Below are positions 14,650-28,176 of a stretch of DNA of 64,000 nucleotides, piece after piece. Position 1 is the stretch's first letter. Each line of letters opens with the position of its first letter. The translations under genes and the position numbers were made by a program. The notes beneath the pieces were generated by a model, which was not told where the DNA came from, searched no databases, and saw only the letters and a program-made list of their open reading frames with translations. Origin of the DNA: Progne subis subis (Eukaryota > Chordata > Aves > Passeriformes > Hirundinidae); NCBI GenBank assembly GCA_022316685.1, contig JAKJHU010000023.1, forward strand, positions 3,583,192-3,647,191, read 5' to 3'.

Positions 14650-15069
14650 AATTCAAAATAGGATGTCAGCAACTCTCTGCCACTGCATGGAGGGGTGGCT
14701 GCTGGGCTGGAGGCTGCGTCCAGGTGGGAAGGGGCTCGCTTTGGCCCCACAGGAACAGCGGTCCCTGCTGCCTCCATCTCAGGGAATTGATTATTTTTGT
14801 GCTGCCTTCCTTCCCAAGGCTTGGCTTGCCCACTGGCTCTGAGTTTTGCCCAGGGTGGGGGGGGTGGTTTGCTGGAGGACAGGAACAATGAGAGCAGTGT
14901 TTGTGGGACGGCAGCATGGCCCCTCAAAGGCACCTCCTGCTGCTGCACATCTCAGATGTGACACCAAGACCCAAAATGCATCGCTGGTTTGTACATTCAT
15001 GGGACAGGCTGGGCAAAGAGGTTTTGAGAGGGAATGGCCTGGGGCCACTGAAATCACAAACTGAGAGTC
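14650..15069. other. GC-rich island directly before the LTR at 15076
   Basis: This segment of about 420 bp is GC-rich compared with the intron, with GGCTGCTGGGCTGGAGGCTG and CCCAGGGTGGGGGGGGTGG. It has overlapping short open frames on both strands that resemble no protein I know. It adjoins the LTR with its 6-bp target duplication, so it belongs to the pre-insertion locus, possibly an older repeat. No family is recognised. Confidence 0.35.
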
Positions 15070-15075
15070 AATTAC

Positions 15076-15717
15076 TGTGGTGGTGGTTTTTTTTATAAGC
15101 TATTGTTAAGTTATTGGTAAGTTATTACCCCAATGGTTTGTTCCTGTTACCCCCCAGGATGGCTGGTTCTATCCCAGGTCTTCCCCTCCCTCTCCCAGTT
15201 CTCCATCACTGCCCACACACCCATTGTTTTATTCACCTGATGTCAATCCCCCCAGAGCCCTGCCCTTATTTCCAGAGGGTTCTCTGTCCATCCTAAGGCC
15301 TGCCTGGGTTTTCCCCTTTTCCACGACACCCCATTGGTGCATGTGACCACTCCCCTTCCTTTCCAATTGGCTGTCAGACTGTGGGTCCCTCCTCTCTCTC
15401 CACAACGTTTGTCTCTGATTGGTTGGAAAAATGTCACCTCCCCTTGAACCTCCCACGGTTAAAAGGGAATGTAAAGGCAGGCTTTTTCAGTTTTGGCCGC
15501 AGGATCCCATGGGGAATAAACATCTGAGAAGCACGTGGAAAAACCCCTCTCTGTCCTTTGCTCTGATCCAAGACACACCACATCTGAGAGCCGTAGAGAG
15601 CAGGCAGCTCTGCTCAGCACCGCCATCCGAGCTTGAGGAACAGCGAGCAGGATGCGGCCACTCCTGGCCCGGGGCTGGGGTGTGCGAGCTAGCCAGGCAA
15701 TCCAGCCCGTAGAATCA
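15076..15717 (+). mobile_element. Solo LTR of a class II (ERVK-like) endogenous retrovirus, with 6-bp target duplication
   Basis: The element starts TGTGGTGGTGG and ends GAATCA, giving TG...CA termini. It is flanked by a perfect AATTAC on both sides (15070-15075 and 15718-15723). A 6-bp duplication is typical of class II (ERVK/alpha-beta-like) integration. It is much more GC-rich than the surrounding intron. Promoter-like parts lie in order: several CCAAT-type boxes (for example the TGATTGG near 15417), a TATA-like GGTTAAAAGG near 15459, and a poly(A) signal AATAAA at 15515-15520, all on the plus strand. Its head and internal blocks are alignable by eye with the LTRs at 36841 and 39977, so the three belong to related families. 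No retroviral gene is attached. It is antisense to IL1RAPL1. Confidence 0.88.
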
Positions 15718-15723
15718 AATTAC

Positions 15724-18700
15724 CAACCCCAAAATACAAAGATAGGAACTTTCAGTAAAAATGCAAAGAATCAGAGGGGGTAGCATGTTAAGACAGGTCC
15801 AGCATGGGATGCCATAAGGCAGCTGGTGCTTGGGCTCTAGTGCCAGGCTCAAAGTTGTGGAGGAACCAGATGCTCATGGCAAGTCGCACTTCTCTCTTGG
15901 ATGTGCATAGAAGGGACAAGATTTCCTGGCAGTGCTCTACAACAAGAAAACAAAAATCACTTCTCTCCTCAGTTCTTTACAAACCTGGGCATCAAAGACT
16001 ATTGATACCAACATTAAAAATTCCCTGTTAGAAGATATGTGTAAGTACTGAACAGAAATCGGAGCTTAAAATAAATTTACCATCTCTACACTGAAGTACT
16101 GTAACCTACCTACTTTCTAATAAAATATTTATTCTCTTTACTGCAGCTCTCAAACCAAAACCTTTGTTTTCAAAGAAGACTCATTTTCCTTTATGTTTAA
16201 CTTGCATTGAATTGAGAATAGTGAAGTATAAAAGGGAAGCTTCCAGTTGTCTTGTAGTCACAATCATCACTTTCAAATAAAGCACAGAATGAAAAAGAGA
16301 AACTTGGTGTTAACGTGTGAAGCACAGTTTATTCTAACTGCCAAAATTAATCAAAACAGCAATATTTTAATAAAAAAACTCTATACTTATTTTGCACACT
16401 TTAACGAGCTTAAAAAAAACATGCTGTGATTCCATCCTAAGAAAACTTAAGTACCATGAAAAATAATAACAGTAATGTTGATTTAGACATATCAAGGTAA
16501 AAGCAATGTATTTTATAAGACCAACTGGTATATTAAGCCCCTGAGATTTAAAGACAGCCTTGTACACCCAAAAGCTTGAGCTTGTTTTTTTCTTCCCCAG
16601 ATGTACATCTTGTTTAAAAAACAATATTTCTACTACAGATTTGTACTTGTCTGCTTTGAAAAGCTGACATGAATTTTTGCGCTTGTTTGATAACAAGAAA
16701 ATATGTAGAGCCAGCTTACCATTTCCAAAGGTTATAACCATAACAACTAGGAAACCTTAAAGTAGGATTCATGTGATTTAGATGCCTAAATTATAAATCT
16801 ACATTTGAGCTTGTCAACTAAAGCCCTTGGATAGTCAAAAGATGGAAGTGGAATTCTGTAAAACTCAGCTCATCTGTTCAACATCTTGTCTTAAAGAGGA
16901 TATCACTCACACCATGGAATTGCCAGGAAGAGCAGCCAGCTCATATGCCAGTGAGTGTTAATATTAAACTTAGGTGAGAGGAGTCTTACCTCTAGGAAAA
17001 AAAAATACACATACTCACCGTAAATAATCTTTCCACAACCTGAATAAAATTGCACTGTGGGACTAGTGGCACCACAAGGGGCTTGTTAAGGGCTGGGAAT
17101 GTTTGTTGTCGTATCGAGTGTCTGGAGAAATATAATCCTCTTGCTGAACATGGGAAGAATGCAGTGAGGTGACACGGAAGGATTTAGAAAAGGAGAAAAC
17201 TCACAGGCATCTTTCTGCTCTAGCACTTCTGTCTTACTCTGTGTAAAGAATGTAGAGGAAATCCACTGGTTTATATCACTCTTCAGTCATGTTTCTATGA
17301 ATTTATATCTAATACTTTTAAATTAATCCAGTTCTAGGTGTGAATATAATACTCCAAAGCAAAAACTGCATTAAAGAAATGGAAAAATGTCATTGCTGGT
17401 TCCAATTTCTTTTTCATATTCAAACAATTATTGTATGTTATCAATTTCACACAGAAAAAAAGAGAAAAAACAATCTGGTGAAATTGTTTTCCTATATTAA
17501 GCTCTCAGATAAGTAAAGCATCAGAAATTAATTATTATACAGTTTTGATTTAGTAATTTCTATTCCCTTTAATATATCTTTAATTTTTGAACTTTTCAGA
17601 TAAAGTATCCTAGAGTACAGAGTTATTTCTCTTGATTGCTAAATTTTAGCTCTATTTTTCCAATAAGTCATCAGGTGTTTTACCCAAATTTATTCCAGTA
17701 AGGACTGAAACAAACTGTTTACCAAAGTGAATAAACTGGGAGGAACTATAGTTTCAGACATTCAGAATTAAAATCTGTATTTTATAGTATGTAGAAATAG
17801 ATGGGCAGATTTCCCTTTTTTTATTATGATTTAAAAAAAAGATAAATTTAATCTCGTGTTTTGAAGGGTAACTATGCAGCTACCATTCCATTTTGCCTGT
17901 TAGTAAAGCATGAAGAAAGAATATTTAAATTACATTTAGAAAATTGTTTTATTCATTAATTGAAAGAAATTGCATGACAAAATAACAAATAAAACATCAG
18001 AGTGATTTGCACATCTGGTTTTTTTTTTTTAAACTGTTTTCAAATTTTAAAATTAGCATCAGTTTTGATCTTTCATAATGAGAAAGTCAAAAGATAAATT
18101 GTCGATTCTTTAAGTCAATGGGCAAATAGACACCATTCTCAGAGAAACTAAGATTTCAGTCTTGATTTGCCCTTGTAATAGAATTCTAAGTAAAGCTTGC
18201 TTCTTAAATTCAATAGGCACTGTTTTTCTATTGTTTACATACAATGATATTTTGGGTAATTAATTAATACTATGAGACAACAGCATAAAAAAATCCTTTT
18301 CTTTTTTTCTTTGAGGGGTGGTGAAAGGGAGATGACAATACTTCTAAGGATGTCAATACTCTTTAAAGTTACTCTTTTAATACAGAGAAATATATATTAG
18401 ATACCTTCTAAATGGTTTCGAGACTGCTATTCTGTTAACACATGTGCCCATGTGATATTGCTGCAGTTAAAATCAGGAGTCTTTCCTTTTCTTCTAGTGA
18501 ACAAAAGAATTTCTGCTTCTAAAAACCATTGCAATGATTTCAGGTACATATATTGTCTGGAATTTCTCTCTGAACATATGTATTACCAATATAATTTTGC
18601 TTAGTAGCTCTGAGTTTAGAACTTGCCTAAACCATTTGAAAGACACTGAAAGAATAGAAAAATGTTCTCCATTTTAAAGCTAAATACTCAGTTACTCCAA

Positions 18701-20959
18701 TTGTATATAGACTTTTTAAGAATGTGTACAGATTTTTTTTTAGAATGGGGGCAACACAAGGTCCATACATTTTTGTATATATTTTATACTCTGGTTTATT
18801 AAAGCACCATCCTGGAAGACTCCACTGTACATGTAAATTATCTAAAGCAGTAGAAGGAAACCTTTGGAGATGCCAAATGCTCAGTTAGGACAGTATTGGT
18901 GGATTTAACATACTCTAGGGGAACGTAAATTAAAATGAAATCTTCTGATTCCATAGCAATAATGTGAAACATTAATATTCAATGTAATTTATCTACTTTT
19001 TAAAAGATTTTTTTAACAAGCATCTTGGGTGCCTTAACAACAGATTTATTTAATTTTGTGAGATATTATTGAACTACAAGTTTATATGACTTTTATGTCT
19101 TTAGTAGTTATTAACACATTTTTGTGATAAATTTTTGTCTACAAATTATTTCTCTCTGTAGAATGCAGTTCATCTTAAAAACCTCACTTCATTAAACTGA
19201 AACATTATATACATAATGCAACAATCATCCTAGTAACAACATCCACTCACATTGTTTTTATTTCAATATTCTCATATGACTCATGAAGAAAGAGAAATTG
19301 ACTCACACAAACAAACTTCCATTTTGGAAAGTCATTTTCCCTTTTTACTCCCTCACCTGATGTAAAAAAACCAAATTTGTTCAGGCTTATTATTTTACCT
19401 TAGTCTTTAACCTTACACAAAAAGCCAAAATTGAAAAAAACAAACTAACATCTTCACGACAAAAAAAGTACAAGTTTAAAAAGACTTTATGTTTATAATA
19501 ACACTTAGAAATAAGCAAAATTGCTGTAAATTTAACAACAGTATGCACAGTAATGCACTGCACTTCTTGCATAATATCTAATTTATTAATTTAAGTGGAA
19601 TTATTCATTTTTATTATGGACTAAGTTTTCTTCTATTTCTTACCAATTACTGATACAACACCTAACTTCTACTGTCACCGGATTGTCCACAGGGAATACA
19701 GGACTCCAGCAAAGGTCATGACTGCATCATCAAATACTAGTGGCCACTTCCTGGAGGACTTTGGGTGAATAAAGAAAAAGAGCAGTATCCTGTGCATGAA
19801 ACAGAACATTGTCCAGAATGATGAGCATATAAACACATCGCCCAAAGGGAAAAAGTTATCTGTCAGATCTTAATCTAGGGAGAGAAAATTTTCCTTCTAA
19901 AGCCCAGAGAGTCTGTTTTATTGAATAAGTTTTGACCACCCTGCTTTGCCTACTTCTTTGAATTACTATTTAGAGGATCTTCTGTCTACTCTGATAGGAA
20001 TAATCTCTAATAATTAAAGCTGGTCTTTGTGAGCACTACAACTCAGCATACAACACAGAAGAAAGGTCAAAAGGTCACCAGCAGCAAGGTTGAAAATTAA
20101 TCCGGGATTTTTTTCTCCATTAAACATTTGCATCTCTTCTTTGGCTAAATTGCTGAAGCTGGATTTATAATTCATCATTTCAATTTATAACATAGAGTAC
20201 ATGACATCATCTGCACTTCCTTTGAAGAAAAATACATAAAGCTTTGCTCATCGCCGTCTTCATATAAAGGTGGTTTTGAACAGCCCTCTAAACCCATTTA
20301 CAATAAATATTTTAAATTAACATTTATATGGACTATTTTATCAAACATCAACATAATGTTTTGATTATTATTACTCAAATACTTACAGGTAATTAATTTA
20401 GACCCTTGTTTTCAGGCATATTAAAATGATTGCACTATAAAAGAATATCACTCCTTTCTAATTTGCAAAAAAAAATTTTCATCCCACTCTTCCACCATAA
20501 ATTTGTTAAACCTACAGGATTTTATGCATTTTAAAATGGTAGGTTAGTATTTTGAACATGCTGCTTTCATAATAGGTCTATTGTTTGCTTTATATTTTAT
20601 TAGTCTTTGCACAGAGTAATGGTAAATAGAGCTTCTATCTGAGTATGTTCTGGAATTCAATTAAATTAATGATGAACAAAAGGGATGAACATCAGCTCTG
20701 ATAATTATTAGGATCAGCAGAAAGAAGCAATCACTGGGTACATTCAGTATGGTTCATACCTGTCATTAACTTCAGAAACCAAGCAGAGTCTGTGCTAAAG
20801 CTCTAAATGCTTAGGAAACAACTCTCTTTGTTCTTTAATACATTTCTTGCCTAGAACCTGCTAAAAATAAAGAGGAACATACTTATGGTAGCACCTCTCT
20901 GCATTCTGACGTATTGAATGAGAAAAAACAGCACACCTGGAAGAAACTGAATCCAATTT
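15724..20959. other. Intronic stretch with nothing recognised
   Basis: AT-rich sequence downstream of the solo LTR. No mobile element, RNA gene or exon could be seen; open frames are short and unconvincing. Some of it may be conserved noncoding DNA, which cannot be judged from one sequence. Confidence 0.6.
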
Positions 20960-20979
20960 GGGGGGGGATGGGGGGGGGG
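20960..20979. repeat. Paired G runs (G8 and G10)
   Basis: Eight G, then AT, then ten G on the plus strand. Two long runs could in principle fold as a G-quadruplex. The transcript strand carries C, so any such structure would be in DNA or an antisense RNA. Confidence 0.9.
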
Positions 20980-21076
20980 AATGGTGAAAATTTTGTCTTA
21001 TACAGTTAAAATGCAGGCCACTCAAAGCAGGCTATAACCTTCAAAGTATATGTGTGTTGTGTGTGTCCCTTTCAGG

Positions 21077-21107
21077 TTTTGTTTGTTTGTTTGTTTGTTT
21101 GTTTTTA
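21077..21107. repeat. (GTTT)n microsatellite
   Basis: About six GTTT units ending in a T run, preceded by a short TGTGTG stretch at 21051-21066. Confidence 0.9.
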
Positions 21108-21383
21108 TTCACAATATATGATGGCTAGCTGCATATAAAAGATCCACATTTTTCATCTGTGAGGCTAGGTATATAATTTAATAATAATTATTTCTTCATA
21201 CTATTTATTTTTACAGTGGTCTTTTTAGCTCTAAAAATACATACATAAATGTAGTCATTTAAGATTTCCCATTATGCTAATGAAGACTAAATCTGTCAGA
21301 AAGCAAGAGGCAAAACTTATTTGACATAACCCCAAACTTTAAGCAGCACTAAGAGCTGACTACAGCAACTACTGAATGAATGA

Positions 21384-21443
21384 GAATTGAATTGAATTGA
21401 ATTGAATTGAATTGAATTGAATTGAATTGAATTGAATTGAATT
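21384..21443. repeat. (GAATT)12 pentanucleotide array
   Basis: Twelve perfect GAATT units (60 bp) followed by a T run. It is a plain microsatellite in the intron and likely to vary in length. Confidence 0.97.
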
Positions 21444-21449
21444 TTTTGC

Positions 21450-24400
21450 CTAAAAAACCTAAAAATGCAAAAAGTAATAGGTTGAAGATGGAAAAGAGTA
21501 AACTGGCATTTTGTTAAATTTGTTAAACCAAGCAGGCTGAATTTAAATAATAAGAAATTACTCTGTCAATTTATTATTCCTATAGCTTGATTATAAACGT
21601 GCTGGAATCTGTAAACCTAAAATTGTGCTCATTCCAGCAGGAGTAGTTTCCAAGGGAACTTCTCGTTCTATTAGACAAGGTCTAATCATTGAATAAAGAA
21701 AACAAAGGGTAACTCTGGGGAAAGGCTTCAGGATTAAGAACTAATTGATTAGTTCTGATTCCATCTACAAGGTATGATGTTTTCTTACTTTTGACAGAAT
21801 GGTAGAAGTATTTTAATATTTCAAACTACAACAGAATAGGTAATGTTCCAAATGCAGGGCTGATGGGATCTGTTTGCTTTATGATGTTCATGATGGAGAA
21901 CCGTATGTTATTGCAGTGGGTATTGATATATTCTCTCAGACACAGGCTGGGCTTCATTTGACCTGAAGGAAACCCTTCAAAAGAAGAAAGAGTTTGCAAA
22001 TGCCTTGGTACTATAAGTAAAAAAAGAATATTATTAAACCTAATATTTAAATAAATCATTGAAGAAAATTATTTTTGACCCATGTTGTGCGCTGTGACTA
22101 AATTAACACTATACTTTTCTAATAGGATTCTTTCCCAATTAGAAACACATAATTAATTATGTCAGAGACAGCAGGTATGCCTTAATTAAAATTCCACATA
22201 TAAAAGAAAACCTGCTAATCTGAAGTATAAAAGTCTACAAATGACTTTGTACATTGCAGGACATTTTAGAATGTCTAATTGCATGACCACAAACCAAAAA
22301 ACCTACCAACTATGCTTTTTATATGAATATTTTGATTAGGTACAAACAAAAATAATCAGAGTATAATTTTTGTTTTGCAAAAATGGGAATCTCAGAACAA
22401 TAAAGAAATTTATTCAAATTACTTAGACAATAATATTTTTTCCGTGTGAGATACAGATCCTCAAAAAAATGTAAAAGTTTACATCAATATCAAAGAAAAA
22501 ATACAAAACCAACCCAAAACAACAAATAAAAAAGTGAGCCATGAAATAGTTGTTACTGTAAAGTTGTACTGTAAAGGTGTACCCAAGGTGGCATTGAGTG
22601 TCTATAATTTAAGCTAAGAAGGGGCAATTTTTTTTCTTATTTTTTAAAAGGAAAGGAAATAATCTTTTTTCCATGGCTTAGGGGTTTTCAACTGCTATAC
22701 GTAGATGAGATGGATACTGCCTATCAAGTGAGTTTGGTCTTTTTCAAAATGTGTGAATACCCTTCTTATTTTTCAGCTTTAATGATAAATCAGAATACGA
22801 GCCATACCATGTTTCGATATGAGGCACATAGATATTTAATATGCAAAGGTTAAGCATGGAGTTTATAATAGCAAGAATACACCAACATTGAGAAGAATGT
22901 GAATTACATCTATAGTTAGTAGCCTGTAGGAGCCACAGGTTTCCCTAAAGGAGACAGCAATGCTGACAAAACACACTGTGTGGGAAAAGCATCCTTAAGT
23001 GGTGACTGTCCACAGTTGCCTGGAGAGAAGAGGCAGTGAGGAATAGGTGTAACAAAACTTAGTACTGTGAGTAAATCTATCTGCTTGTTCTGTTTATTCA
23101 CATAATATTATAAAGATAATATGAAGACCCACAGTACTATTAAAGGAGTTTTCTAATTTGGAGGTTGTCCTTAAATCTGCTGGGGTTTGCAGAAGTGGAA
23201 ATTGAATAGTTCCCTCTCTATGAATTCATTCATTTTTAGCACATCAAAATCAGCCAAGTCTCTTTCTGTCTCTGTCTAGTTAAACATTAAATGCTGAACT
23301 CCTACCTACACTACAAGTGATGAATTACATTTTTTTAGCTATTCCTACAAATAGTAACATGAATCTAGTTTCAATGCTTTTTTATTTTCTTTCTCTTTTC
23401 TGTCAGTCTGAGCCTGTTGAAATACTGCTGTGCAGTGGAGCACCAACCAAAGGGACAGAAGGGTTCACTTAAACATGCAGTAAATATGTACTTTTGAAAT
23501 CCAGGTATCAAATATTGCAAAAGTGACATAATTCTGGTATAAATCACACACTTGAAAAATCTTTCCCTGCTTTCTTTATATCAGGGCCAACCAAACAGAG
23601 TATATGGATGTTTATTGTGAGGTTAATCACTCAACAGTAATTGCCTGTCTGTACTGACCAAATAAATCAATGCTATACAACAACAAAGAGATCTTGGTTA
23701 TTGAGTTTAAATATACATGATTGATTACTTGAATTTCCCAAAACAACATAAACAATATGATTTCCAGACACATCCAACAGCGGAAAAATTCCATGTCCTA
23801 ATTGACTATAATTTCTGTTAATGTGGAGGGAAAATGGGATACAGTGAAAGAGGAAAAAAAAAAAAAAAAAAAAAGATTCACCAGTAAAGGAAAGGAAACT
23901 GTTACTCTTCAACCTAATGCTTAACATAAGTGTGTTACTACTTGCTGCTGTGCCTCAGATTTATATATAGATACAAAAAAATGATCAAGAGCAACCCACA
24001 TAGTTATTCTGGAAGATTTGTCTCTTGGTTTACTAGATATTTTGAAGGCACAAGAACTTATACATGCAAGCCCCTTTGTCAACCATATGGATCTAGATCA
24101 CCTCTAATTTGCCAGGAAAATCCTCATTCTGCCTTCTTTTAGGAAATATACCATGAAATTACACAGCATTGCATAGATCATGATGCACTCCTGCCTCCCA
24201 CTGTAATCCTATAATTGTAAAAGCTCATTTTTTACCTTACATATATGTTCAGCTATATGTTTTACATAATTGTAAAATGGACATAAGAGGTCTGGTGAGA
24301 AATTGAAAATTTATTGGACAATTCCTCACATTGTTCTGCCATTGTGTACATTGCTATTACAGTATATATTTTGTTTTCATTGATAATGGATTTTAAATGT

Positions 24401-24940
24401 TGATATGGTAGTTTTAAAAGCAGATTATATTAAATTAATTTTATGCAATTGCTGTTTGCTGAATAATAGAGTTTATTCATGTTACATAATTGCTACGTGG
24501 AACTTAATACTTCAAAATGTTTTTGAAGCCAAGACTAAATGGATTTAAAAAATAATCAGACTAATGTAAAATAGATGAATTGGTAACCACAGTGCATGAC
24601 AATTGAGTTCAGGAAGTTCTTGAACTATAAACTAGAGAAAGTGGGGAGAGAATAACAGAGGAAAAATGCTCCTGTCCCTCCTCATGTGCTGCTCAAGCAT
24701 CTGTCACACACCTGCAATGGTCTCACTGGGACAGAGCTATTGCTCTTGGGTTGTGGCTACAGCTGTTCTCATGTCCAAAGACAATTAGAGCTTGTACTGT
24801 GGAGTTACTGCTACAGCGATTTTTATGTCCCAAGTAATTTAGTCACATGACAGAATATGACAGACATAATGTTTTTGAGTGTTTTTTTCCTGTAAGAGGT
24901 CATGCTTTCTGAATTTACCTGTTCTGTGACCGCACTTTCC
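21450..24940. other. Intronic stretch with nothing recognised
   Basis: AT-rich sequence. Near 24750-24840 two loosely similar segments follow each other (CTACAGCTGTTCTCATGTCC and CTACAGCGATTTTTATGTCC), a possible old short duplication. Nothing else stands out apart from the poly(A) at 23854. Confidence 0.55.
23854..23874. repeat. 21-bp poly(A) tract
   Basis: Uninterrupted A run in intron; no element recognised. Confidence 0.9.
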
Positions 24941-24943
24941 ACT

Positions 24944-24944
<1 letters not shown>

Positions 24945-25003
<59 letters not shown>
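24945..25003. repeat. 59-bp poly(A) tract near the IL1RAPL1 donor site
   Basis: An uninterrupted run of 59 A on the plus strand, which is U in the IL1RAPL1 transcript. It starts 227 nt after the donor of the exon at 25230-25383. No AATAAA signal or target duplication is seen beside it, so it is read as a homopolymer microsatellite and not a retrocopy tail. Homopolymers of this length are prone to sequencing length error. Confidence 0.95.
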
Positions 25004-25004
<1 letters not shown>

Positions 25005-25229
25005 AGACAAAAAACCAAACTGTGCACAAGCTTTTGGAGCAGAACAAAACTCAGACTTGTTAAGATATTTATTGCCATGAAGTATTCAGGACAGTTTTAA
25101 TGCATCAGCCATTCACACTTAGGCACACAGCAAAGATGTATGCAACTTGTATGATTCAAAACAACTTGAACCACAATATCCAGTGGAGTTTTTTTCTAAA
25201 TATAAGAGATAGAAAGAGCCTGTAATTAC

Positions 25230-25383
25230 CTGTAACTGTCAACTCCGTAGTTCTTCTGACAACAAAGAATCCATATTTTAGCTCACAAGTGTAATTCCCA
25301 ATGTCATCCTCTCTAACTTCCCGAATGACAAGAGTGTCCTTTTTAAACACAATACTTGATCTCCATGTCTTTGACTTGCACTC
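25230..25383 (-). CDS. IL1RAPL1: IL1RAPL1 internal exon: second half of Ig2 (partial CDS)
   Basis: This is the next exon in gene order: 51 codons plus the first base of the following codon, matching IL1RAPL1 residues about 184-234. It begins [14 protein letters not shown], contains the Ig signature [17 protein letters not shown] and ends [10 protein letters not shown]185 and C216 complete the two disulfides of the second Ig domain whose partners are in the upstream exon; the sequon NYT is present. The acceptor is CTCTTTAAACAG at 25384 and the donor is ACAG/GTAATT at 25229. The incoming phase 0 fits the upstream exon; the outgoing phase is 1. Against remembered human IL1RAPL1 the main oddity is Phe for Gly at residue about 222 (KYGFFVV instead of KYGGFVV; codon 25267-25269). 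Other changes are mild (R/K, P/S, L/V). The intact frame and splice sites argue for a working gene. Confidence 0.95.
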
Positions 25384-26725
<1,342 letters not shown>

Positions 26726-28157
26726 TTATGCCTTAAATTGGAAGTGTCAACATTTTACAGATGTTAATTAAAAAGAATCTTGTGATTAATTATAGAATGT
26801 AGGATGTTTCAGTCTAAGGCACTACCAGTTTGTTGACCACAGCCTTTAATGCCCATACTCCCAGGACAAAATGTTCTGCATTACCTATAGACTTCATGAA
26901 CTTGTGTTCTCCCCTGAAACTTGTCACTACGTTTGCTTCTGGATGTTGATAAGCAAGGTAGCCAGAGACTAGGGAACTTTGACTGCCTTCTCACATTCCA
27001 CTATGGGATTCAATCAGGCAAAAAGGCAAAATTGCTTGAAATGATTCTTTAGCTTTTTTCATTTGAGTTTCCAGGTGGGGAGCAAATGAGTATAAAACGT
27101 TGAGTACTCCTCGGGAGCACACTGTGACGATGTAAGATTTCTCTCCTACTGTTCTGTAAATGCATTTTACCCCTGGCCTGCTGGCAGAGGATCCTGCAGA
27201 GAGCACTGAGGAAACATTCACCTCCTTATCACCATTCTCATCCTCTGTGAGCTCATTGCTTATTTATAATGGACTTGTGTGTAGCAGACATGGCAGAATC
27301 TCAAAGATCAATTTCCTAATATCTGCTTCCTTTTTCTGTTCAATAAGAGGGGCTAGAAATACTTAAGGATAAAGAATAAGAAAACTTAATTAAAGAATTC
27401 TAGTGTCCAATTTTCTACAGAAACTGTAACCCTATAAGTAATTATCAAATTAGAGAATAGTCTTGCAAATGTAAAATTTTGAACAGAGAGACCCTTAGCT
27501 ATCAATCTAATTCATTAACTTGCAGGGAAAACAAACACAAAATTATTTCCTCAGAAGGAAGAAGTAATTATAATCTGGTACCATGTTTGAGAATCTTGCT
27601 GTATAAAGCAAAAAAAGTTGTTTAAGCTTTATGGAAATTAAAGAAAGGATCCACTGAATATGGATCACTCTTCCTGCATTTAAGCTGGTAAAGAGACAAT
27701 TCGCATTCTTACCTGTACATGCAATTGAAGCTCACTTACTTTTTAATGAATACTTTTTCATTAGTGTAAATTATGTTATTTCTCCATTAAGATGTTAACT
27801 TGGAATTTTTATTTGTTTGTTTGTTTATAGTGTGTCTTGAAAATATCATAAAAAGTCACTTAATTCTGTTTTTCCAAATTGGTAAAATGCTTTTTCTTTT
27901 TTCTTGGAAGACTCATCCCTTGCAAACATCCTCTGAACAATTCATCAAACTCTGAGTTTTAAGAGTAAACTAACTAGATGAGAGTGTCCTATTACTGGAT
28001 TACAGGGAGCAATATATAGGGAGTTGTTTGGCTATACAATTGTCACATTTAAATATTCTCTTTAATTCCTTCCTGTGTGTTTAAGCAGCATGTTTTGCTC
28101 ATGTTATTGAATCTCATTATCTAAATATTTCTAAAAGGACATGGCAGGGAAAAAAAC

Positions 28158-28176
28158 AAAAAAAAAAAAAAAAAAA
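28158..28176. repeat. 19-bp poly(A) tract
   Basis: A run preceded by AAAAAAC; no element recognised. Confidence 0.9.

Larger units (their letters stand above)
1..25229 (-). other. IL1RAPL1: IL1RAPL1 intron downstream of the Ig2 exons (incomplete)
   Basis: This is the 5' part, in gene orientation, of the intron following the exon at 25230-25383. It runs off the window after at least 25 kb. I looked for the next expected exon (start of Ig3) on the minus strand and found none. The open frames here are short, overlap on both strands and resemble no protein I know. Contents worth naming are listed separately: a CR1 tail, CCTCT and GAATT arrays, a solo LTR, a GC-rich island and homopolymers. That the whole stretch lies inside IL1RAPL1 is inferred from the exons and the known very large size of this gene. 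Confidence 0.8.
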
